From NCBI RefSeq assembly GCF_004402535.1, contig NZ_SOEY01000002.1:148883-212882 (forward strand): 64,000 nucleotides of DNA, written 5' to 3'. Positions 16,469 through 25,508 of this stretch are shown here, piece by piece. The notes below the pieces were generated by a model. It was not told the origin of the DNA. It searched no databases and saw only the letters and a list, made by a program, of their open reading frames with translations. How positions within the stretch are numbered: the stretch's first letter is position 1; every line of letters starts with the position of its first letter. Both the position numbers and the translations under genes were made by a program. The DNA is from Cryobacterium glaciale (GTDB lineage Bacteria > Actinomycetota > Actinomycetes > Actinomycetales > Microbacteriaceae).

Positions 16469-18070
16469 ATGAGCCGCGCCAGCCGCACCCCTCGGGAACC
16501 GATCAAAGAGGGCTCCATGACGCATCGTCAGGTGCTCGAAGCGCTCTCGGGTCTGCTGCTGGGCATGTTCGTGTCGATTCTGGCCAACACCGTCGTGAGC
16601 ACCTCGCTGCCGCTCATCCTCAGTGATCTCAAGGGTTCGCAGTCCGCCTATACCTGGGTGGTCACGGCAACCCTGCTGGCCACGACGGTCAGCACGCCGA
16701 TCTGGGGCAAATTCGCCGACCTGTTCAACCGCAAGCTGCTCATTCAGCTGGCCCTCGGCGTGTTCGTGATCGGCAGCGCGCTCGCCGGCTTCTCGCAGGA
16801 TGCCGGCACGCTCATCGCCTTCCGCGTACTACAGGGTCTCGGCGCCGGCGGTCTGGTGGCTCTCAGCCAGATCATCATGGCCGATATCATCAGCCCGCGC
16901 GAGCGCGGCCGCTACGCCGGCCTGTTCGGCGCGGTCATGGCGCTCGGCACCATCGGCGGCCCGCTGCTCGGCGGCGTCGTGACGGATGCCTTCGGCTGGC
17001 GCTGGAATTTCTTCATCGCCCTCCCGGTGACGATCGTCGCGATCGTCCTCCTGCAGCGCACCCTGCACCTGCCGCCCCGCGTGAAACGGGTCGTGCGCAT
17101 TGACTACCTCGGCGCCGCGCTCATCACGAGTGGTGTTTCGCTCCTCCTGATCTGGGTGACGCTGGCCGGATCACAGTTCGAGTGGCTCTCACTGACTTCG
17201 TGGGCCATGGTGATCGGCGCCGTCGTTCTGCTCGTCGTGGCGATCATCGTGGAGTTTCGTGCGCCGGAACCGATCATTCCGCTCAGCTTGTTTCGCAACC
17301 ACACCTTCAGCCTCTCGACCGTTGCGAGCCTCGCGGTGGGTGTCTCGCTGTTCGGCACCTCGGTCTACCTCAGCCAGTACATGCAGCTCGCCCGTGGCGC
17401 GACGCCCACCCAGTCGGGTCTGCTCACGATTCCGATGATGGGCGGCCTGCTCATCTCGTCGACCCTGTTCGGCACGGTGATCAGTCGGCGCGGAACCTGG
17501 AAGTCGATCATGGTCTCCGGCTCTGTACTCATGCTGGCCGGAACCACTCTGCTTGGCACCCTCGACGTGAATACCAGCCTCGTCTTCGTCGGCGTCTATA
17601 TGTTCATCCTCGGCGCCGGCGTTGGCATGGTCATGCAGAACCTCGTTCTGGTTGTGCAGAACACCATCGAGGTGCGGCACCTCGGCGTTGCCACGAGCTC
17701 AGTGACGTTCTTTCGCAGCCTCGGCGGGGCGGTCGGCGTCTCGGTGATGGGCTCCATTCTCGGCAGCGTCGTCGCTGCGCAGATCACGAGCCGCGTCGCC
17801 GCCCTCAGCCCGGCCAATCAAGCGGATGCCGGTCGCCTGCTCGGCGACGGCGTCATCCCGCAGGTGAACCTGCTGCCCGACCTGCTGCGCATCATCGTGG
17901 AGACGGCCTACGGTTCCGGTGTCGGCACGATCTTCTTAGTGAGCGCACCACTGGCCCTCGTGACCCTGGTCACGGTGTCGATGCTGCCGAATCATGCGCT
18001 CGGCACGGAGACCGGCATTGACCGGGCCCGCGATACGAACCTGGTACCGGCGCCGGAGCCTACGCCGTGA
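16469..18070 (+). CDS. MFS multidrug efflux transporter (DHA2, 14 TM)
   Basis: 533 residues, 14 predicted helices, EmrB/QacA type. Motif A between helices 2 and 3 (GKFADLFNRKLLIQ), motif C-like proline/glycine segment (GLFGAVMALGTIGGPLLGGV). Proton-coupled drug export is the family role. The start at 16469 follows GAGGAG; codons upstream of it overlap the operator and are not used. The stop overlaps the GTG of marR, so this is an efflux pump with its own repressor. Confidence 0.93.
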   Translation: MSRASRTPREPIKEGSMTHRQVLEALSGLLLGMFVSILANTVVSTSLPLILSDLKGSQSAYTWVVTATLLATTVSTPIWGKFADLFNRKLLIQLALGVFVIGSALAGFSQDAGTLIAFRVLQGLGAGGLVALSQIIMADIISPRERGRYAGLFGAVMALGTIGGPLLGGVVTDAFGWRWNFFIALPVTIVAIVLLQRTLHLPPRVKRVVRIDYLGAALITSGVSLLLIWVTLAGSQFEWLSLTSWAMVIGAVVLLVVAIIVEFRAPEPIIPLSLFRNHTFSLSTVASLAVGVSLFGTSVYLSQYMQLARGATPTQSGLLTIPMMGGLLISSTLFGTVISRRGTWKSIMVSGSVLMLAGTTLLGTLDVNTSLVFVGVYMFILGAGVGMVMQNLVLVVQNTIEVRHLGVATSSVTFFRSLGGAVGVSVMGSILGSVVAAQITSRVAALSPANQADAGRLLGDGVIPQVNLLPDLLRIIVETAYGSGVGTIFLVSAPLALVTLVTVSMLPNHALGTETGIDRARDTNLVPAPEPTP

Positions 18071-18528
18071 GCGAGAACACGGAGCCGCTCGCGTTGGACG
18101 GCGACAGCCCCGAGCTGGCCAGGGTGGAGGCTCAGATGGCGATGCTGGCGGCAAACATTCGGGCCAGCACGCGTTCGACCGCGGCCGTGATCGACCCGAC
18201 CCTGGAGCCGTTCGGGCTGGCGCTGTTACGTGTACTCGCCCGACGCGGCGAAACGCATGCCGGCGTTGTCGCCGACGTGCTCGCGGTGGATCGCAGCATG
18301 ATCAGCCGCCAAACGAAGCTGCTCTGTACGCTCGGGCTGGTGACGACTCGGGTCGACCCGCTCGACGGCCGCGCCCGAGTTCTGGCCCTGACTGCCCTCG
18401 CGGAAGAGAAACTCGCCGAGGTGCGCCGCAATCACACGGCCCTCGTGCACCGGCGGCTCAGCCGCTGGACTCCCGCTGAGCTGGACCAGTTCGCCATGCT
18501 GCTGGAACGGCTGAACGAACCCGATTAG
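18067..18528 (+). CDS. MarR-family repressor of the efflux pump
   Basis: 153 residues from GTG 18067, overlapping the TGA of the MFS gene (GTGA). Winged helix-turn-helix: LRVLARRGETHAGVVADVLAV, DRSMISRQTKLLCTLGLV and wing DPLDGRARVLALT. It likely binds the inverted repeat at 16410-16453 and is released by pump substrates. Confidence 0.92.
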   Translation: MSENTEPLALDGDSPELARVEAQMAMLAANIRASTRSTAAVIDPTLEPFGLALLRVLARRGETHAGVVADVLAVDRSMISRQTKLLCTLGLVTTRVDPLDGRARVLALTALAEEKLAEVRRNHTALVHRRLSRWTPAELDQFAMLLERLNEPD

Positions 18529-18592
18529 GGCCACAACTTCAATCCCCCCGCGTTGCCCTGACCGCTTGACTTTGCCCGTTTCAATCGGGTCG

Positions 18593-18627
18593 AGACTCAC
18601 GGCTCGGCGACCAGAACTCACGGCTCG
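18593..18627. repeat. ACTCACGGCTCG repeat, two direct copies
   Basis: ACTCACGGCTCG occurs twice, 21 bp apart, in the gap between the convergent marR and histidine kinase genes. The same word recurs at 63195-63286. Function unknown. Confidence 0.7.
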
Positions 18628-18677
18628 ATGAATGAAACGGCCCGAGTTTCACCCGGTCGGGCGCGACGTCCTGGCCG

Positions 18678-20207
18678 TTACACCTGGTCCGTGGCGATCG
18701 GCAGCTCGACCCGAAACCGGGTGTGGCCGGGCTCGCTGTCGACGGTGACCTCGCCGTGGTGCGCGGCGACGACCGCGGCCACGATCGCCAGGCCGAGGCC
18801 CGTGCTGCCGGTTCCGCGAAAGCGTGAGCTGTCGCCGCGGGCGAATCGTTCAAACAGGGTATCGGCGAGGGACTCGGGAATGCCCGGTCCGTTGTCGGTG
18901 ACCGTTATGACGGCCCGGTCGCCGACGGCCGTCAACGCGACGACGACTTCACTGCCGGCATCCGTGTGCACGCGCGCGTTGGCGAGCAGGTTCGTGACGA
19001 CCTGACGCAGGCGCGGTTCGTCGCCGATCGCCTCGATCGGTTCATCCGGCAGCTCGAGATTCCAGACATGATCAGGGCCGGCCGCGTGGGCGTCGCTCAC
19101 CGCGTCGACGAGCAGCATGGTGAGGTCCACCGGTTGCCGTTCGAGTTCGCGGCCTTCGTCGAGCCGGGCGAGCAGCAGCAGGTCTTCAACCAGGCCGGTC
19201 ATGCGCACCGACTCGGATTCGATCCGCCCGAGTGCGTGGATCGCGTCGGGTGGCAACTGCTGGCCACTGCGACGGGTCAGCTCGGAATAGCCACGAATCG
19301 AGGCGAGCGGGGTGCGCAATTCGTGACTGGCATCGGCGACGAACTGGCGCACCTTGCGTTCGCTGGCCTGCCGCGCCTCCAGGGCGAGGTCGACGTGGTC
19401 GAGCATGCGGTTGAGGGCGGCGCCGACCCGGCCCACCTCGGTGCGCGGATCGGTGTCGCCGGTCGGAACCCGGTCATCGAGCGAGACCTCGCCGCGGTCC
19501 AGGGGCAGTTGTGCTACCCGGGTGGCGGTCGCGGTCACGCGTTGCAGCGGGCGCAAGGCCAGCCGCACGACCCAGGCGGCAATGATGGCGACGACGACGA
19601 GCCCGGCGAGCGAGACGAGCGTGATGATCAGAGCCAGCTGTGCTGCTGTAGCCGCGACGCCGGACAAGGGCAGCCCGACCAGGTAGACGATACCGGTGCG
19701 CGAGGTTTGCACCTGCACGCGGTACTCACCGAGTTCCCCACCGAGATTGACCGTGACGGCGGCCGACTGGTTCACCTGGTCGGCAAGCAGCTGCACCTGA
19801 TCGCTGGAGAGTTGTTCGATGGCACCGCTCTGGTCGTCGGTATAGCCGGTCGTGATGCTTGATCCGTCATAGACCAGGGCGAGCAGGCCGGGCGGCTGGG
19901 CGGGGCCGCCGAGAATGCTGTCGGCCGTGGGCGTACCGAAGAAGGTATTTCCGGGGATATCGCCGAAGCGGTCGCCGTCATTGTCGCCGATGCCAAGCAC
20001 CGCGCCGGAGCGCTCCACGGCCGAGGCGAGTTGCACGTCGAGGCGGTCGATCAGGGAGGCGCGCAGAATGACGACGCTCACCGCCCCGATCGTGATGCTC
20101 ACGAGCGCGAGCAGCGCGACGACGGTGAGCACGAGGCGCCGCTGCAGGGTCCAGGGCGCGCGGGGTTGACGGCGGCGCGGCATCCGTTTAAGTCGAAGCC
20201 GTGGCAT
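18678..20207 (-). CDS. two-component sensor histidine kinase (TrcS-like)
   Basis: 509 residues. TM1 (LVLTVVALLALVSITIGAV), an extracytoplasmic sensor of about 120 residues, TM2 (ALIITLVSLAGLVVVAIIAAW), HAMP, HisKA with the phospho-acceptor in FVADASHELRTPLASIRGY and HATPase motifs NLLANARVHT, DNGPGIP, GSTGLGLAIV. The start overlaps the stop of the response regulator by one base (TGATG). The stimulus is unknown; homologues act in envelope or stress sensing. Confidence 0.92.
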   Translation of the reverse strand: MPRLRLKRMPRRRQPRAPWTLQRRLVLTVVALLALVSITIGAVSVVILRASLIDRLDVQLASAVERSGAVLGIGDNDGDRFGDIPGNTFFGTPTADSILGGPAQPPGLLALVYDGSSITTGYTDDQSGAIEQLSSDQVQLLADQVNQSAAVTVNLGGELGEYRVQVQTSRTGIVYLVGLPLSGVAATAAQLALIITLVSLAGLVVVAIIAAWVVRLALRPLQRVTATATRVAQLPLDRGEVSLDDRVPTGDTDPRTEVGRVGAALNRMLDHVDLALEARQASERKVRQFVADASHELRTPLASIRGYSELTRRSGQQLPPDAIHALGRIESESVRMTGLVEDLLLLARLDEGRELERQPVDLTMLLVDAVSDAHAAGPDHVWNLELPDEPIEAIGDEPRLRQVVTNLLANARVHTDAGSEVVVALTAVGDRAVITVTDNGPGIPESLADTLFERFARGDSSRFRGTGSTGLGLAIVAAVVAAHHGEVTVDSEPGHTRFRVELPIATDQV

Positions 20208-20953
20208 CAGGCGGTCTTGAGCATATAGCCGGCGCCGCGCACCGTGTGGATCATCGGCTCGCGACCGGCATCGATCTTCTTGCGCAGGTAGGAGATGTAG
20301 ATTTCGACGACGCTCGACTTGCCGCCGAAGTCGTAGCTCCAGACCCGGTCGAGAATCTGCGCCTTGCTGAGCACCCGGCGCGGGTTGCGCATGAGAAAAC
20401 GCAGCAGTTCGAACTCGGTCGCGGTCAGTTCAATGGCCGAACCATCGCGAAAGACCTCGTAGCTATCTTCGTCGAGGGTAAGATCGCCGACGGTGATGCG
20501 CGGGTCGGTCGAGTCGGCCACGGCGAGGGTGGAGCGGCGAATGAGGCCGCGCAGCCGGGCGACGACCTCTTCGAGGCTGAACGGTTTGGTGACATAGTCG
20601 TCGCCGCCGGCGGTGAGCCCCGCGATGCGGTCGTCGAGCGAGTCCTTGGCGGTGAGAAAGAGCACGGGAGTTTCGTAGCCGTCGGCGCGCACCCGCTGCA
20701 GCACCTGCAGGCCGTCGATGTCGGGCAGCATGATGTCGAGCACGATGGCGTCCGGGCGGAACTCGCGGGCGATCGTGAGCGCTTGGCGGCCCTCGCCGGC
20801 GGTGCGCACCTCCCAGCCTTCGTAGCGCAGGGCCATCGAGAGCAGGTCGGTGAGAGTGGGTTCGTCGTCAACGACCAGCACCCGGATGGCGCTGCCATCA
20901 GCTTTGGTCAGCCGCGGACCGTGGCCGGTGTGGGTGCTCTCACGTCTGCTCAT
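20207..20953 (-). CDS. OmpR-family response regulator (TrcR-like)
   Basis: 248 residues. Receiver domain (VLVVDDEPTLTDLL, phospho-acceptor Asp in IVLDIMLPDIDG, Lys in VTKPFSLEE), then a winged-helix DNA-binding domain (ELTATEFELLRFLMRNPRRVLSK in outline, VVEIYISYLRKKID, HTVRGAGYML). It is the first gene of an operon with the kinase. The first 20 residues are a loose tail, so the true start may be internal. Confidence 0.92.
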   Translation of the reverse strand: MSRRESTHTGHGPRLTKADGSAIRVLVVDDEPTLTDLLSMALRYEGWEVRTAGEGRQALTIAREFRPDAIVLDIMLPDIDGLQVLQRVRADGYETPVLFLTAKDSLDDRIAGLTAGGDDYVTKPFSLEEVVARLRGLIRRSTLAVADSTDPRITVGDLTLDEDSYEVFRDGSAIELTATEFELLRFLMRNPRRVLSKAQILDRVWSYDFGGKSSVVEIYISYLRKKIDAGREPMIHTVRGAGYMLKTA

Positions 20954-21020
20954 TGTGATGAGTATCCGGCAGTTGTCTATGAACGAGCTATGAGTGCACC
21001 CTCGGAATCCTGTGGCGCAG

Positions 21021-22136
21021 CTAGGCGGTCAGTGTGGCAAGGAGCGCCGGCGCCGGCACGAGCGCGTGGCGGCCAGGCAGGACCAGTCGCTGGCAGCCGT
21101 CGAGTTCGACCAGGATCGCGGTGTCAAGCCGGGAACCGGCGCGCTCCGGCCAGAGCACCGCGAACCGGGTGGGGTCGGTGGTGCACGTCGGTGCCTGCAG
21201 AGCGGATGCTGCGGCGGGAAGCAGCGCTGCGGCATCCGCTGCCAGGGTGGTCGCGCTGTCGAAGGTGCCGAACTGCAGGCTCATCATGCCGCCCAGCATC
21301 TCGTCGATGCCGTCGTTGGGTTCGGGTTCGGCGGCCGGATCGACCGTGTAGAAGCAGACGCTCGCGCCGTCGACGCCGGCATACGACGGGATCTCCACCG
21401 GGGAAACGGGTATCGGCTGCAGGTCCTCGCCAACCTCGCCGGAATCGGTCTGCAGGCTCGCGACACCGAACAGCAGCGACAGCTCGGGCGTGCTCGTGCT
21501 CATGGCGCAGCCGGCGTCGAGGGCCTCGCGACCGATCTGCAGCACGAGCGGCAGCACCGTCGAGTCGGTCAGCTCGAGCAATTCGAGCGCTTTCGCGGTC
21601 GCCGGCTTGGTCTTGCCGCAGGCCGTGCGCGGCCAGGCTGCCCGCAGCGCTTCGCCCGCGGCGTCTTCGAGCCAGAGTTCCGGCACGATCTCCATGTCGG
21701 CGGTGCAGGCCTGATTGAGTCCGGGCTGGTCGTTGGGTTCGGCGAGCGCCGCGAGCAGCGCGTTGAAGTCGCCCGTGCGGGTCTCGACCGTTACGGCCGA
21801 CCAGCGGCCCTCTGCGTCGTCGACGCTGCCGTAAAAGGTGCAGCGATGGGCCGCGACCGGTTCGAAACCGGTTGGAACCATGCCTGGTGCAGGGGCGTCC
21901 GGATGTGTGGCGGTCAGATCGGTCTGGGCCGAAACGCCGTCCGGAAAGACCATCCCGTTGTTATTGAGGTTGGGCGCCTGGCAGTCGACGCCGGCGACGA
22001 GCTGCGCGACCGGGGTGTCGGTGGCGGCGGGGTAGCCGGGCAGACCGGCGCATCCGCTCAGCAGCACGGTCAGTGTGACCAGCCCGGCGAGCGCGGCTGA
22101 TCGCAGTGTGCGAGCTGAGTGTGCGACCTGTGACAT
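21021..22136 (-). CDS. putative secreted lipoprotein, unknown function
   Basis: 371 residues. Lipoprotein signal with lipobox (TVLLSGCAG), followed by a Cys-containing extracytoplasmic domain I do not recognise. It contains two similar halves in outline: FEPVAAHRCTFYGSVDDAEGR and VDGASVCFYTVDPAAE both have a Cys-F-Y core, and the ends FGTFDS and CTTDPTRFAVLWP recall actinobacterial lipoproteins of unknown role. The second of two tandem ATGs (22136) has GGGGGA at the better spacing. The reading frame stays open upstream to 23189, but that part is antisense to the nuclease gene and is not counted. Confidence 0.8.
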   Translation of the reverse strand: MSQVAHSARTLRSAALAGLVTLTVLLSGCAGLPGYPAATDTPVAQLVAGVDCQAPNLNNNGMVFPDGVSAQTDLTATHPDAPAPGMVPTGFEPVAAHRCTFYGSVDDAEGRWSAVTVETRTGDFNALLAALAEPNDQPGLNQACTADMEIVPELWLEDAAGEALRAAWPRTACGKTKPATAKALELLELTDSTVLPLVLQIGREALDAGCAMSTSTPELSLLFGVASLQTDSGEVGEDLQPIPVSPVEIPSYAGVDGASVCFYTVDPAAEPEPNDGIDEMLGGMMSLQFGTFDSATTLAADAAALLPAAASALQAPTCTTDPTRFAVLWPERAGSRLDTAILVELDGCQRLVLPGRHALVPAPALLATLTA

Positions 22137-22316
22137 CATTGATCCCCCGATTGGTAGCCGTGCCCCCACGCTAGCGAACTCAAGTCTCTTCGCGATAACG
22201 ATTCTCAGATGAGCGTATGCGTGCCTCGGCCAGGCAGGCCCGCTCGGCGCCGAGCAATCGGGCGGCACCCCGTGGCGGTGGCGCGCTGGTCGGGCGCGCG
22301 GGCACACAATAGAGGA

Positions 22317-22958
22317 GTGCCGAATTCCACGCTGTCCCTCTTCGACCTGGACCAGTCGTCGGCATCCGTTTCCCTGCCGGCGCCGCACACACTGCGCATC
22401 GTCGCCGACTCCACCGACCGGGTGGCGTGGCTTCGGGCGCGAAACCAGGGCATCACGGCAACGGATGTCGCGAAGCTGTCCACCCCGAAATCCATCGTCA
22501 ATGCCGCGCGGGATAAAATGCACGGTACGAGTTTCTCCGGCAACAGCTACACCGACCATGGTCGGGCCCGGGAACCGGTCATCGCCGCGTGGGTGTTGGA
22601 GAATTACGGCATCAAGGCGAGCACGAACCTGTTTCGGTCGCTCGGGCATCCGCGGCATCTGGCGACACCCGACGGTGTCGGCGTTGTGGCCGGCGGCGAC
22701 CTGCACCTGGCTGAGATCAAGACCACGAGCAAGCCGTGGCGCAGCATTCCTCGCAGCTATCTGCGGCAGGTGTGGTGGCAGCAGTATGTGCTCGGCGCCG
22801 ACCGCACACTGTTGGTCTGGGAGGAACACCTCGATTTCGTTCCGGTTGCGCCCGTGCCCGAGTTTCGCTGGATCGAGCGCGACGAAGACCAGATTGCGAT
22901 TCTGGTCGGCCTGGCCAACGCCCTGATCGACAACCTCGACCAGCAGGCTCGCCGCTAG
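22317..22958 (+). CDS. YqaJ-like exonuclease
   Basis: 213 residues. PD-(D/E)XK nuclease of the YqaJ/lambda-exonuclease group: GITATDVAKL, HGRAREPVIAAW, ATPDGVG (metal Asp), LAEIKTT (E-x-K) and QVWWQQYVLG. These fit a 5'-3' exonuclease used in recombination or repair. Members are often phage-borne, but here no phage genes are near, so it is probably resident. The GTG at 22317 directly follows AGAGGA with no spacer; a CACAAT box 6 nt upstream suggests a leaderless mRNA. An upstream extension to 22209 is not supported. Confidence 0.82.
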   Translation: MPNSTLSLFDLDQSSASVSLPAPHTLRIVADSTDRVAWLRARNQGITATDVAKLSTPKSIVNAARDKMHGTSFSGNSYTDHGRAREPVIAAWVLENYGIKASTNLFRSLGHPRHLATPDGVGVVAGGDLHLAEIKTTSKPWRSIPRSYLRQVWWQQYVLGADRTLLVWEEHLDFVPVAPVPEFRWIERDEDQIAILVGLANALIDNLDQQARR

Positions 22959-22968
22959 CTCCCTCCTT

Positions 22969-22992
22969 TTGCGGACGGGGCCCCGTCCGCAA
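22969..22992. terminator. 24-bp perfect palindrome
   Basis: Perfect dyad centred on GGGGCCCC, 10 bp after the nuclease stop. It can form a 10-11 bp GC stem. The T-run precedes rather than follows on the plus strand, so it may be a terminator without a classical U-tract. Confidence 0.6.
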
Positions 22993-23025
22993 TGCAGGCA
23001 CAGGGGATGCAGCAGAATGGGGGGC

Positions 23026-24003
23026 ATGGCTCCTGACTTCGAACTACCAAAGACCATGCGCGCCCTCGTCATCGATGAGACCGGCGCTCCCGAGGTGTTG
23101 CACCTGGCCGAGCGACCGCTGCCCCGGCAGGTCTCCGACGAGGTACTCGTGAAGGTCATCGCCGCTGGCCTCAACCCGATCGATGCCAAGACCCGCGCTG
23201 GCTGGGGAGTCGCAGCCGCGATCTCGAGCTATCCGGCCATTCTGGGCAACGATTTTAGCGGCGTCGTCGTGCGCGCGGCGTTCGAGGCCTCACCGCTGCA
23301 GCCCGGCGACGCGGTCTACGGCATGGCCCGAGTGCCGCGCACGGATGGCAGCTTCGCCGAATACGTCTCGGTGTCAGGCATGAGCGTCGCCCGCAAGCCG
23401 GCCCGCCTCAGCCACACCGAAGCCGCCGCCGTTCCGATCGCGGCCCTCACGGCCTGGGGCATGGTCAAATTGGGTGGGGCAGCCCCGGGGGTGCGCATGC
23501 TCGTGCACGCTGCCAGCGGCGGCGTCGGCCACTTCGCGGTGCAGTTCGCGCGCGTTCTGGGTGCCCACGTGACCGCCACCGGATCAACCCGCAACCTGGA
23601 CTTTCTGCGCGAGCTCGGCGCTGATGAGGTCATCGACTACACCACCACCCGCTTCGAAGACGTGGCGCACGACCTCGACTCGGTCATCGACCTCATCGGC
23701 AACGTGCACGACAACACCGGCACCCGCTCCCTCGCCGTGCTACGACCCGGTGGGGTGCTCGTGAACGCACCGACCGGCAGCTGGCCGACCATGGCAGCGG
23801 ATGCCGCAGCCGCTGGCCGCCGCGCGACCGGTTTCAAGGTATCCGCCGACGCGCGCGCCCTCGACGAGATTTCGGCTCTGCTCGATGCGGGCACCGTTCG
23901 AGTGCACGTCGACGCGGTGTTCGAACTCGCCGACGGCGCGGCCGCCCATCGGCTGATCGAAGAGGGTCATACCCGCGGCAAGATCGTACTGCGCGTCTCG
24001 TAG
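23026..24003 (+). CDS. NADP-dependent quinone oxidoreductase-like protein (MDR family)
   Basis: 325 residues. GroES-like N-terminal domain (VIAAGLNPIDAKTRAGWG) and Rossmann domain with VHAASGGVGHFAVQFARVLG, the zinc-independent quinone reductase pattern. It would reduce quinones or enones with NADPH. The start at 23026 has a G-run directly upstream; 23056 (MRALVID) is the other candidate. Monocistronic, separated from the nuclease gene by a palindrome. Confidence 0.88.
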   Translation: MAPDFELPKTMRALVIDETGAPEVLHLAERPLPRQVSDEVLVKVIAAGLNPIDAKTRAGWGVAAAISSYPAILGNDFSGVVVRAAFEASPLQPGDAVYGMARVPRTDGSFAEYVSVSGMSVARKPARLSHTEAAAVPIAALTAWGMVKLGGAAPGVRMLVHAASGGVGHFAVQFARVLGAHVTATGSTRNLDFLRELGADEVIDYTTTRFEDVAHDLDSVIDLIGNVHDNTGTRSLAVLRPGGVLVNAPTGSWPTMAADAAAAGRRATGFKVSADARALDEISALLDAGTVRVHVDAVFELADGAAAHRLIEEGHTRGKIVLRVS

Positions 24004-24057
24004 GAGGCATCCGCTGCCGTTTTCGGCGTGCAGCACGGGGTTATCGGCCGTTTCGGC

Positions 24058-24897
24058 TCAGGGCTCCGACCGGTCAGGTCGTCTACGCCTGACCAACACA
24101 GCCCCGAGGCCGAGCAGCAGACCACCCCCGAGGAGGGCAGGGACGGGTAGGTCGGTGCCGGTGCCGGGCAGGGCCGCTGGTGCCGCCGGGGAGACACCCA
24201 ACACGGTTACGAGCAAGCCGTCATCGTCGCAGGCAGAGTGCGAAAACGGCCCGGCCACCGCATCGCGCAGGGCGATGACGATGCCGAGGTCGGCGCTCTC
24301 GTTTTGGGCGGTCAGCCCGGTCACGTCCATCATGCCAATCGTGAGGTCGGCTCGCAGCGTCGCGCCCGCAGCGAGCGATTGGACCGGTGCGAGCACCGCA
24401 CATTCCGCGTCGCCCGCTACCGAAACAGCCGGCACGCTGGGGTCAGCGAGAGTGCTGACGCGCAGGGTCAGGTAGTCATTCAGCCCGGCGGTTGCCCCCG
24501 CCCCGCTGCGCAGACTCACCCGCACGACCGCGGGCTGGTCGCTCGGGTTGCGGATCCACAGGGACGCCCGCATCGAACCGTTCGGAATCAGCGCCCCGTA
24601 GGAATCAAACAGCCCCGACGGCAGGCCCGTCGCGAACTGCACGCCATCGGAGCTGACCTGCACGTCGCCGACCGCGCCACTATCGGTCTGTACCGCGGTG
24701 ACCACAACACCGAGAGCCACGCTCGACACCGGACGCGCCGACATTGGGCGGGCGGAAGCCGGGGCGCCTGCCCCGCCGACAACAGGAAGGAAGGCCAGGA
24801 GCAAAGCTGCGGCCGCCCCGCTCAGCGTGGCTCCCCGCGTTCGTCCCGCCCGACCGGTGGGATCGGCGACCCCGGGCGCGCTGTGATTCAATCGCAT
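24058..24897 (-). CDS. surface protein with LPXTG-type sorting signal
   Basis: 279 residues. A signal peptide (GAAAALLLAFLPVVGGAGAPASA) is followed by a beta-rich region (MRASLWIRNPSDQPAVVRVSLRS in outline) and a sorting signal: LPGTG, a hydrophobic helix and RRRR at the end. A class E/D sortase would link it to the wall; none is encoded nearby. Two Cys pairs may form disulfides. Its start overlaps the SipW-like gene by 10 bp, so it is the last gene of that operon and probably a wall anchor for its products. Confidence 0.8.
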   Translation of the reverse strand: MRLNHSAPGVADPTGRAGRTRGATLSGAAAALLLAFLPVVGGAGAPASARPMSARPVSSVALGVVVTAVQTDSGAVGDVQVSSDGVQFATGLPSGLFDSYGALIPNGSMRASLWIRNPSDQPAVVRVSLRSGAGATAGLNDYLTLRVSTLADPSVPAVSVAGDAECAVLAPVQSLAAGATLRADLTIGMMDVTGLTAQNESADLGIVIALRDAVAGPFSHSACDDDGLLVTVLGVSPAAPAALPGTGTDLPVPALLGGGLLLGLGAVLVRRRRPDRSEP

Positions 24898-25508
24898 GTT
24901 CGGTGATCACCGACTTTCGCGAATAGTGCGCGCATGAGGAGTGGATCCGACCGGTCGGGAGTGGGCTTGCGGGCGACACGGATGCCGCCCGCAAGCATCA
25001 CGATGGAATACCCCAGGAGCGCCACGGCGATGGCCGGAACGATCAGGGCCCGGCTCGCTCCGTTGACGAAATTGTTGGCAAAGCCGATCCATGGTACGGC
25101 GTACCAAAGCCGCCCCTGAATCTGGGCCGACTGCACGAGTTCGGGGTCGGGCAGGCTGTTGTTGTCGCCCTGAAATTGGAAACTCCGGCTGCCGTCGGTC
25201 GAGGAACTGATCGCGATGATGCGGTGGGTGACCACTTCCGGCTGGCCGGAACGGATTTGATAGGTGGCGACGTCACCGATCACCAGGTCATCGGTGTTGA
25301 TCGGGCCGACCACGATCAGAGTGCCCGGCGGAAGCCGGGGCTCCATCGAGCTCGTCAGCACGGTCAGCGGGGTCGCTCCCATGACCTTGGGCACGACGAC
25401 CAGCAGGGCGAAGAGCGCCAGCACGAGCAGGAGGAGCGCCCCGCTGACAGCAACGCCCAGAGCATGCCGCAGGCCGTGGGGCCTGGCCGGCGTAGCCACG
25501 CGGGCCAT
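24888..25508 (-). CDS. sipW: ER-type signal peptidase I (SipW family)
   Basis: 206 residues with an N-terminal (VSGALLLLVLALFALLVVV) and a C-terminal helix. The nucleophile is the Ser before Met in VLTSSMEPRLPPGTLIVV. The general base position carries His (VVTHRIIAI) rather than Lys, which defines the archaeal/ER/SipW branch; GDNNSLPDPE supplies the third box. SipW-type enzymes process special substrates such as TasA, and three candidates lie directly upstream. The start at 25508 overlaps the upstream stop (TGATG). Confidence 0.9.
   Translation of the reverse strand: MARVATPARPHGLRHALGVAVSGALLLLVLALFALLVVVPKVMGATPLTVLTSSMEPRLPPGTLIVVGPINTDDLVIGDVATYQIRSGQPEVVTHRIIAISSSTDGSRSFQFQGDNNSLPDPELVQSAQIQGRLWYAVPWIGFANNFVNGASRALIVPAIAVALLGYSIVMLAGGIRVARKPTPDRSDPLLMRALFAKVGDHRTCD

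Noticed and set aside
22137..23189. Extension of the lipoprotein frame to a 722-residue protein
   Set aside because: The extra part is antisense to the nuclease gene with its PD-(D/E)XK motifs. A clear lipoprotein signal starts at 22136.
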